A stretch of DNA of 64,000 nt from positions 1-64,000 of the forward strand of contig WREP01000009.1 in assembly GCA_009779265.1 (NCBI GenBank). Reading direction: 5' to 3'. Below, in pieces: positions 47,626 to 59,791 of the stretch. Made by a program: the position numbers and the translations under genes. The notes under the pieces were generated by a model. The model did no database searches. It was not told where the DNA came from and was given only the letters and a program-made list of their open reading frames with translations. The DNA comes from Betaproteobacteria bacterium (GTDB lineage: Bacteria; Pseudomonadota; Gammaproteobacteria; Burkholderiales; Rhodocyclaceae). How positions within the stretch are numbered: the first letter of the stretch is position 1; the number at the start of each line of letters is the position of its first letter.

Positions 47626-50370
47626 ATGTCCGCAACAACTGTTTCACAATTCGCCGTTGAACTGAAAATGCCCGTCGCGGCCCTGCTCGAACAACTGGGC
47701 AAGGCCGGCGTGGGCAAGCCCGGGGGCAACGATTCCTTGACCGACCAGGACAAGACGCGCCTGCTCGATTATCTGCGCCGCGCTCACGGCGACGATTCCA
47801 AGGCCAAGATCACCCTGACGCGCAAGCAGACCTCGGAGATCAAGACCACCGACGATCGCGGCCGCGCCCGCACGGTGCAGGTCGAAGTGAAGAAGAAGCG
47901 CGTCCTGGTCAAGCGCGATGTCGCCGACCAGCCGCTGGAAGCCGAGATCGCCGAGGTTGCCGAGGAGGAGGTCGTTGCCGAGCCGGTCGCTGAGGCGCCG
48001 GTCGAGACGCCCGTCGAGACGCCCGTCGAGGTATCCATCGAGGCGCCGGAGCCGGTCGTCGAGGCAGCGCCGGAGCCGGTCGTCGAAGCCGAACCGGAAC
48101 AGCAGGACGAACCCGCCGCCGAGCCGGAAGCGCCGAAATCGGCCAAGCCGGCCAAGCTGCCGGCGGTGGATCGCGCCGCCATCATCGGCGAGCGGGAATT
48201 GCGCCTGCGCGAGGATCAGGCTCGCCGTTCCAGCCGCCTGCGCGAGGTGCAGGAGCGCGAACTGCGCGATAAGCAGGCGCGCGAAGTCCAGTTGGCGCAG
48301 AAGCGCCAGGAGGCCGAAGCCGCTGCCGCCGCCGCCAAGCTCGCCGAGCAGGCCAAGCAGCAGGCAGCCGCCCAGGCCAAGGCGCAGGAAGCGCCGGCGG
48401 GCGACAAGGGAACCTTGCACAAGCGTGCCGACGCGCCGGCCAAGGATGCCAAGAAGGGCGGCAACGGCCGTGACGATGGCCGGAAGAAGCCGGGCATCAA
48501 GACCCGTTCGGCCGATACCGGCTCGTCGTGGAAGAGCGGCCGTGGCGGCCACAAGAAGCACGGCCACGGCGACGAAGGCCAAGGCAGCTTCCAGGCGCCG
48601 ACCGAAACCGTCGTCCGCGAAGTGCATGTGCCGGAAACCATCTCGGTTTCCGATCTGGCGCACAAGATGGCGATCAAGGCCATTGAGGTCATCAAGGTGA
48701 TGATGAAGATGGGTTCGATGGTCACCATCAACCAGGTGCTCGACCAGGAAACGGCCATGATCGTGGTCGAGGAAATGGGCCACAAGGCGTTCGCCGCCAA
48801 GCTCGACGATCCCGACGCCTTCCTCGCCGACAGCGCCGAGCAGAAGGACGCGCCGTTCGAGTCGCGGCCGCCGGTGGTCACCGTCATGGGTCACGTCGAT
48901 CACGGCAAGACATCGCTGCTCGACTACATCCGCCGCACCAAGGTGCAGGCCGGCGAATTCGGCGGCATCACCCAGCACATCGGCGCCTATCACGTCGAAA
49001 CCGGGCGCGGCATGATCACCTTCCTCGACACGCCGGGCCACGAGGCATTCACGGCCATGCGGGCGCGCGGCGCCAAGGCCACCGACATCGTCATTCTGGT
49101 CGTCGCCGCCGACGATGGCGTCATGCCGCAGACCAAGGAAGCCATTCACCATGCCAAGGCGGCCGGTGTGCCGGTGGTGGTGGCGGTCAACAAGATGGAC
49201 AAGCCGGAGGCCAATCCCGACCGCGTCAAGCAGGAACTGGTTGCCGAAGGTGTGATTCCCGAGGAATACGGCGGCGATTCGCCCTTCTGCCCGGTTTCGG
49301 CCAAGAAGGGCATGGGCATCGACGAATTGCTCGAACAGGTACTGTTACAGGCCGAAATTCTCGAATTGAAGGCGCAGAAGCAAACGCCGGCCAAAGGTCT
49401 GATTATCGAAGCCCGTCTCGACAAGGGACGTGGCGCCGTCGCCACCATGCTCGTCACTTCCGGCACCCTGCGCCGTGGCGACGTGGTGCTGGCCGGCCAG
49501 GTTTTCGGCAAGGTGCGCGCCATGCTCGACGAAAACGGCAAGCCCATCGCCGAGGCCGGGCCGTCGATTCCGGTCGAAATTCTCGGCCTCTCCGATGTGC
49601 CGGCCGCCGGCGAGGAAGCCATCGTTCTCACCGACGAGAAGAAGGCGCGCGAAATCGCGCTCTTCCGCCAAGGCAAGTTCCGCGACGTGAAACTCGCCAG
49701 ACAGCAGGCGGCCAAGCTGGAAAACATGTTCCAGCAGATGGAGGAGGGCGAGGTCAAGACCCTGCCGCTCATCGTCAAGGCCGACGTGCAAGGCTCGCAG
49801 GAGGCGCTGGTGCAGACCCTGGCCAAGCTCTCGAATACCGAGGTCCGCGTCCAGATCATCCACGGCGCGGTCGGCGCCATCAGCGAATCCGACGTCAACC
49901 TGGCCCAGGCTTCCGGTGCCGTCATCATTGGCTTCAACATCCGCGCCGATGCCGGCGCCCGCAAGCTGGCCGAGGGCTTTGGCGTCGATATTCGCTACTA
50001 CAACGTCATCTATGACGCTGTCGACGAAATCAAGGCCGCCTTGTCCGGCATGCTGGCGCCGGAGCGGCGCGAGCAGGTCACCGGCATGGTCGAGATTCGC
50101 CAGGTCTTCCACATTTCCAAGGTCGGCGCCATTGCCGGCTGTTATGTGCAGGAAGGCGTCATCAAGCGCGCCTCGCGCGTCCGCCTGCTGCGCAACCATG
50201 TGGTGCAGTGGGATGGCGAACTGGATTCGCTCAAGCGCTTCAAGGACGACGTCAAGGAAGTGCGTTCCAACTTCGAATGCGGCCTGTCGCTGCGCGGCAA
50301 TAACGACATCCAGGAAGGCGACCAGCTCGAAGCCTACGAAATCCAGGAAGTGGCGCGCACGCTGGCATGA
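47626..50370 (+). CDS. infB: Translation initiation factor IF-2
   Basis: [48 protein letters not shown]; 914 aa with long Glu/Ala-rich N-terminal linker. Confidence 0.98.
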   Translation: MSATTVSQFAVELKMPVAALLEQLGKAGVGKPGGNDSLTDQDKTRLLDYLRRAHGDDSKAKITLTRKQTSEIKTTDDRGRARTVQVEVKKKRVLVKRDVADQPLEAEIAEVAEEEVVAEPVAEAPVETPVETPVEVSIEAPEPVVEAAPEPVVEAEPEQQDEPAAEPEAPKSAKPAKLPAVDRAAIIGERELRLREDQARRSSRLREVQERELRDKQAREVQLAQKRQEAEAAAAAAKLAEQAKQQAAAQAKAQEAPAGDKGTLHKRADAPAKDAKKGGNGRDDGRKKPGIKTRSADTGSSWKSGRGGHKKHGHGDEGQGSFQAPTETVVREVHVPETISVSDLAHKMAIKAIEVIKVMMKMGSMVTINQVLDQETAMIVVEEMGHKAFAAKLDDPDAFLADSAEQKDAPFESRPPVVTVMGHVDHGKTSLLDYIRRTKVQAGEFGGITQHIGAYHVETGRGMITFLDTPGHEAFTAMRARGAKATDIVILVVAADDGVMPQTKEAIHHAKAAGVPVVVAVNKMDKPEANPDRVKQELVAEGVIPEEYGGDSPFCPVSAKKGMGIDELLEQVLLQAEILELKAQKQTPAKGLIIEARLDKGRGAVATMLVTSGTLRRGDVVLAGQVFGKVRAMLDENGKPIAEAGPSIPVEILGLSDVPAAGEEAIVLTDEKKAREIALFRQGKFRDVKLARQQAAKLENMFQQMEEGEVKTLPLIVKADVQGSQEALVQTLAKLSNTEVRVQIIHGAVGAISESDVNLAQASGAVIIGFNIRADAGARKLAEGFGVDIRYYNVIYDAVDEIKAALSGMLAPERREQVTGMVEIRQVFHISKVGAIAGCYVQEGVIKRASRVRLLRNHVVQWDGELDSLKRFKDDVKEVRSNFECGLSLRGNNDIQEGDQLEAYEIQEVARTLA

Positions 50371-50738
50371 AGCAGAAGGCATTCCGGCGCGGCGACCGGG
50401 TCGCGGAGCAGGTGCGCCGCGATCTGGCCGACCTGATTCGCACTGACCTGAAAGACCCGCGGGTTGGCATGATCAGCCTGACGGCGGTCGAACTGACCCC
50501 GGACTACGCCCATGCCAAGGTTTATTTTTCCACCCTGGACACCGGGCATCTGGCCGAGATCGCGCAGGGCTTGCGGCGCGCCGCCGGTTTCCTGCGCCGC
50601 GAACTGGGGCGGCGCATCCACATCCACACCCTGCCCGAACTGCATTTCATCCACGACGACTCCATGGAACGCGGTGCCAGCCTGTCGGCGCTGATCGACG
50701 AGGCCAAGGCGCTTAGCGACCAGACGCCGGAAGATTAG
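50367..50738 (+). CDS. rbfA: Ribosome-binding factor A
   Basis: [47 protein letters not shown]. Confidence 0.96.
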   Translation: MKQKAFRRGDRVAEQVRRDLADLIRTDLKDPRVGMISLTAVELTPDYAHAKVYFSTLDTGHLAEIAQGLRRAAGFLRRELGRRIHIHTLPELHFIHDDSMERGASLSALIDEAKALSDQTPED

Positions 50739-50811
50739 CGCAAAAACATAGGGCGGAAAAATAGATTGTCGGCGTTTTATTGTCTTTGTTTGGTGGAAGA
50801 GGCATAGAGAT

Positions 50812-50979
50812 ATGGCACACATTGAGACTCGTAGAACTTCTCTGCATCCCTACCTCACTGCTCTCTCCCTGGCGCTGTTCCTCTGCGTTCACCACGCCGC
50901 CGCCCAAATTTCCCGCATCTCTGTCCCCAATCTCACCTTCGGCGCCGAAATCACCGACCTCAGCGCCCACGGAGAATAG
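50812..50979 (+). pseudogene. Short ORF with signal peptide, possible truncated secreted-protein remnant
   Basis: MAHIETRRTSLHPYLTALSLALFLCVHHAAAQISRISVPNLTFGAEITDLSAHGE-stop; stops just before the repeat at 50983. Confidence 0.35.
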
Positions 50980-50982
50980 AAT

Positions 50983-51005
50983 AATAGGGGGCAGGCCGCG
51001 ATTAA
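50983..51005. repeat. Copy A of islet repeat (AATAGGGGGCAGGCCGCGATTAA)
   Basis: Near-identical to copies B (51568-51590) and inverted C (51623-51645). Confidence 0.75.
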
Positions 51006-51135
51006 TAAAATATGAGTGATAGCACAAATGTCTAGGAGCAAGAATGAAGTAGGGTGTCTGGGTTTGCAAGCTCACTCCGACCTATGTGGCAAAACCGTGT
51101 GTTCCCTATTTCCTTTAAAAAACGACCCCAAAAGA

Positions 51136-51558
51136 ATGGGATTTCACCAATTTGTGCTAATAGCCATACTCTTTAGTGCTTCGTGTCAAAGTGCTACAAA
51201 TGCTATTATGGTTAAGGAAATAGAAGTATACCCGTATATTGCCAATGCCAAACAAGTGGCAAAAGTCAAAGATGGCTATAGGCAAGTCACTATTGGGATG
51301 CATCCTGCAGAAGTCGTCGCAATTATGGGGGAGCCAGATGAAATTCGACCATTATATGAGCCAAACATCACAAGAGAGAAAGTAATTGGTTATACGCATT
51401 GGTATGTACTTCGCCGCCTTGTAAAAAGTGGCAGCTATAATAAAAGAAATGAATCGGTTGTGCGAATTTCGTATGATTTAAACAATCAGGTTATGGCGGT
51501 TGATCAGTGGGGCGTAGAACACAGTTCTGACGGATTGAGCGGAGGCGAAGAAGAATAA
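51136..51558 (+). CDS. Hypothetical exported/lipoprotein-like protein with SmpA/BamE-like segment
   Basis: Hydrophobic N-terminus MGFHQFVLIAILFSASCQSA with candidate lipobox; YRQVTIGMHPAEVVAIMGEPDEIRP; low GC. Confidence 0.6.
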   Translation: MGFHQFVLIAILFSASCQSATNAIMVKEIEVYPYIANAKQVAKVKDGYRQVTIGMHPAEVVAIMGEPDEIRPLYEPNITREKVIGYTHWYVLRRLVKSGSYNKRNESVVRISYDLNNQVMAVDQWGVEHSSDGLSGGEEE

Positions 51559-51567
51559 TGCAACAAA

Positions 51568-51645
51568 GTAGGGGTGGGCCACGATTAATTATCTAGTATG
51601 GCAATGATAGATATCCGTTGCATTAAATCGTGGCCTGCCCCTATT
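51568..51645. repeat. Copies B and C of islet repeat arranged as an inverted pair
   Basis: GTAGGGGTGGGCCACGATTAATT ... TTAAATCGTGGCCTGCCCCTATT. Confidence 0.75.
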
Positions 51646-51673
51646 TTTTGTTGAACGAACAGAAGCAATTGTT

Positions 51674-52543
51674 GTGACAAACAAAATATCAATTCGATTT
51701 TTCGACGACAGCGAAGTGCGCGCCGTTTGGGATGATAAGGGCTCCAAGTGGTGGTTTTCGGTTGTCGATGTTGTCGGCGTGTTGAGCCAGAGCGCAGATT
51801 CGAGAAATTACTGGTATGTCCTAAAAAACCGTCTGAAAAAATCTGGAAGCGAAGTCCTTACAAATTGTAAGGGGTTCAAACTCATGGCGACAGACGGCAA
51901 GCGCAGATTGACAGATTGCCTGGACAATGATGGGGTTATTATTCTTGCCAAAGAATTCCCTTCCAAAAAAGCAAACCGCTTCATCGAATGGTTCACATAC
52001 AGCGACGAGACAATCGACGGCAAGAGCAAGTCGAAGGCTTACGCTCTTTTCGACAGCACCCTGCTCGACACGATAGAGGTTGGCACAGCCAAAGGGTTAC
52101 AGCAGATTCACGGCTACCTGTTCGGCGGGCTTTATGATTTTTCCGGTCAAATCAGGACGCTCAATATCGCAAAGGGTGGCTTTCAGTTCGCTATGGCGCT
52201 GCACCTGCCGGGAGCGCTGAAAACCATCGAGCAAATGCCGGAAAATACTTTTGAAGAAATCGCGGACAAGTATGTGGAGATGAACGTTGCCCATCCATTC
52301 ATGGAGGGTAACGGCAGAAGCATGCGCATCTGGCTTGACATGATGCTGAAAAGAAACCTGAAACGGTGCGTCGATTGGAGCAGGATCAACAAAAAAGACT
52401 ATCTGAACGCTATGGAAAAAAGCGTCGTAAACTCCACGCTGATAAAAACTCTGCTCTTATCCGCATTGACAGACAAGATAAATGACCGCGAAATGTTCAT
52501 GAAGGGCGTGGATTATTCCTATTACTACGAGCAGGAAGATTGA
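51674..52543 (+). CDS. Bro-N/antirepressor-like domain fused to a class III-like Fic AMP-transferase
   Basis: N-terminus [49 protein letters not shown]...RLTDC (Bro-N); C-terminus [40 protein letters not shown]...[14 protein letters not shown] (Fic motif) and terminal SYYYEQED. Confidence 0.9.
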   Translation: MTNKISIRFFDDSEVRAVWDDKGSKWWFSVVDVVGVLSQSADSRNYWYVLKNRLKKSGSEVLTNCKGFKLMATDGKRRLTDCLDNDGVIILAKEFPSKKANRFIEWFTYSDETIDGKSKSKAYALFDSTLLDTIEVGTAKGLQQIHGYLFGGLYDFSGQIRTLNIAKGGFQFAMALHLPGALKTIEQMPENTFEEIADKYVEMNVAHPFMEGNGRSMRIWLDMMLKRNLKRCVDWSRINKKDYLNAMEKSVVNSTLIKTLLLSALTDKINDREMFMKGVDYSYYYEQED

Positions 52544-53478
52544 CCTTGATCCTGCGGCCTGCTTTGAAATCCCAAGTGAAACGCACCTGGCGACGGGTCG
52601 ATGGCGTATTGTTGCTCGACAAGCCGCTCGGCCTGACATCCAACGACGCATTACAAAAGGCGCGGCGGCTGTTTTCGGCGGCCAAGGGCGGCCATACCGG
52701 CACCCTCGATCCGGCGGCGAGCGGCCTTTTGCCTTTGTGTTTCGGCGAAGCGACGAAGTTTTCCGCCGATCTGCTCAACGCCGACAAAACCTACGAGGCC
52801 GTGCTGCAACTGGGCGTCACCACCGATTCCGGCGACGCCGAGGGGCAGGTTGTGGCGACGATGCCGGTGGCGGTCGATGAAGCGGCGGTTCGGCAAGCGT
52901 TGCCGCAATTCATGGGTGACATCCAACAGATTCCGCCCATGCACTCGGCGCTCAAGCGCCAGGGCCGGCCGCTTTACGAGTTGGCTCGGCAAGGCATCGA
53001 GGTCGAGCGCGCGCCACGGGCGGTCAGCATCCACGCGCTGGAATTGCTTGATCTGAGCGGCGACCGCCTGAGTTTGCGCGTGCGTTGCAGCAAGGGCACC
53101 TATATCCGCGCTCTGGCCGCCGACCTCGGCCGGGCGCTCGGCTGCGGCGCCCATTTGGCGGCCTTGCGGCGAACCGCCGTCGGCGATCTCGACCTTGCCG
53201 ATGCGATTCCCCTGGCCGAACTGACGGTGCTGGACGAGGCCGGGCGCGCCGCTTGCCTGCGGCCCGTCGATGCCCTGCTGCAATCCTTGCCGCGCCTCGA
53301 TCTCGCCGGGCAGGCGGCGCTACGCTTTGGTCACGGCAATCCGGTCGATCTGCCGTCCGGCCTGGCTGGCGCCATCCGCGTTTATGCCGATGGCCGCCTG
53401 ATCGGCGTTGGCGAGCCGGCGGCCGATGGTCGCCTGTGGCCGAAACGTCTGGTGCAACCGGCGGAATTAACGGTATAA
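52540..53478 (+). CDS. truB: tRNA pseudouridine(55) synthase
   Basis: [54 protein letters not shown]; start uncertain. Confidence 0.96.
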   Translation: MTLILRPALKSQVKRTWRRVDGVLLLDKPLGLTSNDALQKARRLFSAAKGGHTGTLDPAASGLLPLCFGEATKFSADLLNADKTYEAVLQLGVTTDSGDAEGQVVATMPVAVDEAAVRQALPQFMGDIQQIPPMHSALKRQGRPLYELARQGIEVERAPRAVSIHALELLDLSGDRLSLRVRCSKGTYIRALAADLGRALGCGAHLAALRRTAVGDLDLADAIPLAELTVLDEAGRAACLRPVDALLQSLPRLDLAGQAALRFGHGNPVDLPSGLAGAIRVYADGRLIGVGEPAADGRLWPKRLVQPAELTV

Positions 53479-53571
53479 TTTCAAGTTCCGTCGCCAACGG
53501 AAAAGACTTCAACCTTGGCGCTTGCTCTATCAAACCGGGGCGGCGTCGTAACCATGAAAGAGGGTTTTGAA

Positions 53572-53841
53572 ATGGCATTCACCACCGAAATGAAGGCCGG
53601 CATCGTTGCCGAATATCAACGCGCCAAGGGCGATACCGGTTCCCCGGAAGTGCAGATCGCGCTGCTGACCGCCCGCATCAACGATCTGACGCCGCACTTC
53701 AAGGAGCACAAGAAGGATCACCATTCCCGCCGCGGCCTGCTGCGCCTGGTCTCCCAGCGCCGCAAGTTGCAGGAATACCTGAAGCGCAAGGATGTCGATT
53801 CGTATCGCACCCTGATTGCCAAACTCGGCCTGCGCAAATAA
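53572..53841 (+). CDS. rpsO: 30S ribosomal protein S15
   Basis: [53 protein letters not shown]; start [10 protein letters not shown]. Confidence 0.98.
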   Translation: MAFTTEMKAGIVAEYQRAKGDTGSPEVQIALLTARINDLTPHFKEHKKDHHSRRGLLRLVSQRRKLQEYLKRKDVDSYRTLIAKLGLRK

Positions 53842-53863
53842 GCGAGGCTATCACCCCGAAATG

Positions 53864-53893
53864 AGCGGCCCGGAAACACCCCGGCCGCTTTTT
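53864..53893 (+). terminator. Terminator/attenuator between rpsO and pnp
   Basis: AGCGGCC-cggaaacacccc-GGCCGCT-TTTTCG. Confidence 0.7.
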
Positions 53894-53948
53894 CGTTTTG
53901 GCACAATGTGCCGCCAAGTTGTTGTTGTGTTGAGAGAGAAAGGAAATC

Positions 53949-56075
<2,127 letters not shown>

Positions 56076-56092
56076 GCGTCGGCTATTCCGAA

Positions 56093-56126
56093 AAAACAAA
56101 GGGCGCCGCGAGGCGCCCTTTGTTTT
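56093..56126. terminator. Bidirectional terminator between convergent pnp and dksA
   Basis: AAAACAAAGGGCGCC-GCGA-GGCGCCCTTTGTTTT. Confidence 0.85.
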
Positions 56127-56147
56127 GGCTGACCGACTAAACGCGGC

Positions 56148-56573
56148 TTACTTGGCCATCTGCTTTTCCTTCATCTCGTCCAGCGTCTTGCAGTCGATGC
56201 ACAGGGTCGCCGTCGGCCGCGCCTCCAGGCGCTTGATGCCGATCTCGACGCCGCACTTGGTGCAGAAACCGTAATCGCCGCTCTCGATGCTGGCCAGGGT
56301 TTCGTCGATCTTCTTGATCAACTTGCGCTCGCGGTCGCGGTTGCGCAACTCGATGGCGATGTCCGTTTCCTGGCTGGCGCGGTCGTTCGGGTCGGCAAAG
56401 ACCGTTGCCTCATCCTGCATCGTGTGCACGGTGCGGTCGATGTCCTCGCTCAACTCCTTCTTGAGGGTTTCGAGGATCTTGCGGAAATGCGCGAGCTGCT
56501 TCGCACTCATGTAGCTCTCGCCCGGTTTGGTTTCATACGGTGCAAACTGTTTGTGGAGCAATTCTTCAGCCAT
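56148..56573 (-). CDS. dksA: RNA polymerase-binding protein DksA
   Basis: DPNDRASQETDIAIELRNRDRERKLIKKIDETLASIESGDYGFCTKCGVEIGIKRLEARPTATLCIDC. Confidence 0.97.
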   Translation of the reverse strand: MAEELLHKQFAPYETKPGESYMSAKQLAHFRKILETLKKELSEDIDRTVHTMQDEATVFADPNDRASQETDIAIELRNRDRERKLIKKIDETLASIESGDYGFCTKCGVEIGIKRLEARPTATLCIDCKTLDEMKEKQMAK

Positions 56574-56713
56574 CTTCCTAGAGCATCCGGTAACGAGAAA
56601 AACGATTAAATATCAGAAAGGGGCAGGAGAGGCAAGGAATGTTTGTTTTTTGACCCGGAACCCCGATCTGGCCTGGCTTTCCACCAAGTGCTAGAATACG
56701 CACCTTCACGTGT

Positions 56714-56790
56714 CGGGGCGTAGCGCAGCCTGGTAGCGCATCTGCTTTGGGAGCAGAGGGTCGTGAGTTCGAATCCCACCGCCCCGACCA
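56714..56790 (+). tRNA. tRNA-Pro (anticodon TGG)
   Basis: CGGGGCG TA GCGC-AGCCTGGTA-GCGC A TCTGC-TTTGGGA-GCAGA GGGTC GTGAG-TTCGAAT-CCCAC CGCCCCG A CCA; CCA encoded. Confidence 0.96.
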
Positions 56791-56796
56791 ACAACC

Positions 56797-56818
56797 AAGC
56801 GCCTTTCGGCGCTTTTTT
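56797..56818 (+). terminator. Rho-independent terminator after tRNA-Pro
   Basis: AAGCGCC-TTTC-GGCGCTT-TTTTG. Confidence 0.85.
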
Positions 56819-56865
56819 GTTTTCTGGTTTGCTCCGTAATTCGCTTGCTGCGTTGGTCCGGCGCT

Positions 56866-57756
56866 TCAGTCCGGCAGGTCGGCGGCGTGCAGCAGGAAGA
56901 CGTGCTCGTTGCCGGCGGCGGTGTCGGGCCAAGTGAAGGGTAGTTTGGGGAAGGCGTCTTCCAGCGCCGCCCGGTTGTGACCGATTTCGACTACCAGGAT
57001 GCCTTCCGGGTTGAGGTGGCGCTTGGCTTCGCGCAGGATGATGCGGGTGAAGTCGAGGCCGTCTTCGCCGGAGGCGAGCGCCATGTCCGGCTCGTGCAGG
57101 TATTCCGGCGGCAGGGCGGCGATGGACTCGGCATTGACGTAGGGCGGGTTGGAAATGATCAGGTCGTAGCGCTGGCCGGCGAGTTTGGCGAAGGCGTCGG
57201 AGGCGATCAGCCGGATGCGGTCGTCGAGGCCATAGTCGGCGACATTGCGCGCGGCGACGGCGAGCGCGTCGGGCGACAGGTCGACGGCGTCGACCTCGGC
57301 GTTGGGGAAGGCCAGCGCGGCGAGGATGGCGAGGCAGCCGGAGCCGGTGCACAGGTCGAGGGCGGAGACGACTTCGTCGGGCTGCTCGATCCACGGCGCC
57401 AACTGTTCGCCGAGCAGTTCGGCGATGAAGGAGCGCGGCACGATGACGCGCTCGTCGACATAAAAGCGGTGTTCGCCGAGCCAAGCCTCGCCGGTCAGAT
57501 AGGCGGCCGGCAGGCGTTCCTGGCAGCGCCGCTGGTAGATGTCGAGCAGGGCTTCGCGTTCATGCGCCAGGAGGCGGGCGTCGAGAAAGGGTTCGAGGCG
57601 GTCGAGCGGCAGGTTCAGGGTGTGCAGCGTCAGGTAGACCGCTTCGTCCCAGGCATTGTCGCTGCCGTGGCCGAAGAACAGGTCGGCGGCGCCGAAGCGG
57701 CTGACGGCGTAGCGGATGTAATCGCGGATGGTGTGCAGGTGGGCGGAGGCGGTCAT
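56866..57756 (-). CDS. prmB: 50S ribosomal protein L3 glutamine methyltransferase
   Basis: DNAWDEAVYLTLHTLNLPL, ALDLCTGSGCLAILAA, DLIISNPPYVNAESIAALPPEYLHEPDMALASGEDGLDF. Confidence 0.94.
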   Translation of the reverse strand: MTASAHLHTIRDYIRYAVSRFGAADLFFGHGSDNAWDEAVYLTLHTLNLPLDRLEPFLDARLLAHEREALLDIYQRRCQERLPAAYLTGEAWLGEHRFYVDERVIVPRSFIAELLGEQLAPWIEQPDEVVSALDLCTGSGCLAILAALAFPNAEVDAVDLSPDALAVAARNVADYGLDDRIRLIASDAFAKLAGQRYDLIISNPPYVNAESIAALPPEYLHEPDMALASGEDGLDFTRIILREAKRHLNPEGILVVEIGHNRAALEDAFPKLPFTWPDTAAGNEHVFLLHAADLPD

Positions 57757-57838
57757 GGGGGTTTGGGTTGATTCGTTATTGGAGGGCCGAAAGAGTACGG
57801 CTGCTCAAGGCGCGTAGCGGCACTGAGCGCCTTGCTCT

Positions 57839-58507
57839 CTAGTCCATACCAAGATCATCGACGAAATGACTGTCTGGCTGGATTTTTTCAATCGGAACGC
57901 CAAGCTGCATGGATGTTATCTGAATGACTTTCTGCAACACATAGTCGCGAGTCCACTCCTCTGGGTTCTTGACACGAGTGTATGGAACAAGCGAAGCAAT
58001 CGTAGTCAAGTTTTTGGGAATCAAATCGCTTAATTTTTCTATGGCAATCAAGGCGGCGAGAAAAAATAAAATGATCGCAGAAACCAGCCACCATCTGGAA
58101 GCGCCTGCTAAAACCGCCAGAGTCAAACCGCTCACCGGTATGCCAATCAGTAATGGGTAGGCGATGCTTTTCCTGCACTCAAGGCTGGGAAGCTGGCTGG
58201 CGTCGATGGCTTTCCCCAGTTCAAGCCATTGCCGTCTGATGTTGCGACCCAGAAAATTCCGGATCGGGGTATCCGGGCGCACGTCTTTGCGCAACGCACC
58301 GAACTGTCGAACAAGCGCCGACCGTATTCGATAGAAACCTGCTTGCGACAGGCAGTGCCCTCTTGCTCCGCTCACGTTTCCAAGGCGACCGATGACATAG
58401 TCCGCCACGGCCCGTGGGGTAACAAGCTCTGCGGCATCGGCATCGTCGATGCTTATCCCGAACTCGTCTTCGAACGCCAGCACAAGTTCAATACTGTCGA
58501 GGCCCAT
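57839..58507 (-). CDS. Acyl-carrier-domain-containing membrane protein with permuted carrier motif
   Basis: N-terminus MGLDSIELVLAFEDEFGISIDDADAAELVTPRAVADYVIGRL (helix II-IV of an ACP), central hydrophobic hairpin, C-terminus VLQKVIQITSMQLGVPIEKIQPDSHFVDDLGMD-stop (helix I of an ACP). Confidence 0.75.
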   Translation of the reverse strand: MGLDSIELVLAFEDEFGISIDDADAAELVTPRAVADYVIGRLGNVSGARGHCLSQAGFYRIRSALVRQFGALRKDVRPDTPIRNFLGRNIRRQWLELGKAIDASQLPSLECRKSIAYPLLIGIPVSGLTLAVLAGASRWWLVSAIILFFLAALIAIEKLSDLIPKNLTTIASLVPYTRVKNPEEWTRDYVLQKVIQITSMQLGVPIEKIQPDSHFVDDLGMD

Positions 58508-58530
58508 GGCGTGACTTCAAACCGTGGCTA

Positions 58531-59709
58531 TTACTCATCCTGATCCGGCAGACTGAGGCTGAGTTCCTTGAACGATATGCCGCCTGAGCTGGTGGCGTCG
58601 AAGTCGAGGATGGCGTCGGGCGCCTTTTCTTTCTTGCCGGTGCTGCCATCTGGCTCGGCGTTGTTGATGAGCCACGACAGGTTGGTCGGCGAATCGGCGT
58701 TGGCCAGCGCCTCGTCGAGGGTGATGACGTTTTCGCGGTAGAGCCTGAACAAATCCTGCTCGAAGGTTTGCGAGCCGGGGGCCAGGGATTGTTCCATCGC
58801 GTCCTTGATCGACTGGACTTCGCCGCGCTCGATCAAATCGCCGATGTGGCGGGTGTTGAGCATGATTTCGCAGGTTGGCGTGCGCGTGCCGTCCGGGGTT
58901 TTGACCAGGCGCTGCGAGATGATGGCGCGCAGCGCCACCGACAGGTCGAGGAAGAGCGCCGGCCGGTTCTCCGGCGGGAAGAAGCTGATGATGCGGTTGA
59001 GCGCGTGGTAGGAGTTGTTGGCGTGCAGCGTGGCCAGGCAAAGGTGGCCGGTTTGGGCGTAGGCGATGGTTGCCTGCATGGTTTCCTTGTCGCGGACTTC
59101 GCCGATCAGGATGCAGTCGGGCGCCTGGCGCATGGCGTTTTTCAGCGCCACCTGCCAGTTTTCGGTGTCCAGACCGATTTCGCGCTGGTTGACGATGGAC
59201 TTCTTGTGTTTGAAGAGGAATTCGATCGGATCCTCGACCGTCAGAATGTGGCCCGAGCGGAAGGTGTTGCGGTGATCGAGCATGGAGGCGATGGTCGTCG
59301 ATTTGCCCGAGCCGGTGGCGCCGACGATCAGGATCAGGCCGCGCTTTTCCATGATCAGTTCGGTGAGTATCGGCGGCAGGCCGAGTTCTTTCAATTGCGG
59401 GATATCGCGGTGGACGTAGCGGATCACGATGCCGGTCGAGCCGCGCTGGCGGAAGATGTTGACGCGGAAATTGCCGACCGAGGGGATGCCGAAGGAGAGA
59501 TTCATCTCCCAGGTCGTCTCGAAAATCTTGACCTGTTCCGGCGACATCAGCTCGTAGGCGATCTGGTTGATCATGTCGGGCATCATCACCTGCTGGTTCA
59601 CCGGCATGGCGTTGCCCTCGATCTTGATGTGGATCGGGGCGCCGGCGGTGATGAAAATGTCCGATGCCTGTTTTTCCGACATCAGTTGAAAGAGTTTGTC
59701 GAGGATCAT
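58531..59709 (-). CDS. pilU: Type IV pilus retraction ATPase PilU (PilT/PilU family)
   Basis: GATGSGKSTTIASMLDHRN, VEDPIEFLFKHKKSIVNQREIGLDT, GEVRDKETM, TGHLCLATLHANNSYHALNRI. Confidence 0.92.
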   Translation of the reverse strand: MILDKLFQLMSEKQASDIFITAGAPIHIKIEGNAMPVNQQVMMPDMINQIAYELMSPEQVKIFETTWEMNLSFGIPSVGNFRVNIFRQRGSTGIVIRYVHRDIPQLKELGLPPILTELIMEKRGLILIVGATGSGKSTTIASMLDHRNTFRSGHILTVEDPIEFLFKHKKSIVNQREIGLDTENWQVALKNAMRQAPDCILIGEVRDKETMQATIAYAQTGHLCLATLHANNSYHALNRIISFFPPENRPALFLDLSVALRAIISQRLVKTPDGTRTPTCEIMLNTRHIGDLIERGEVQSIKDAMEQSLAPGSQTFEQDLFRLYRENVITLDEALANADSPTNLSWLINNAEPDGSTGKKEKAPDAILDFDATSSGGISFKELSLSLPDQDE

Positions 59710-59791
59710 GGCGCGACTTTCGTGGCGGCGGCGTGGATGAAAGGCGGATTATCGCCGAAAACGGGGCGTTTGCCCGGTGCGGGCAGTTTTC

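Noticed and set aside
53864-53893. Novel regulatory RNA between rpsO and pnp
   Set aside because: A simple hairpin plus T-run; rpsO-pnp terminators/processing sites are expected here, so nothing unusual is claimed.
56606-57484. 292-aa minus ORF running through tRNA-Pro and prmB in another frame
   Set aside because: Arg/Pro-rich frame-shifted shadow of prmB; includes the tRNA region.
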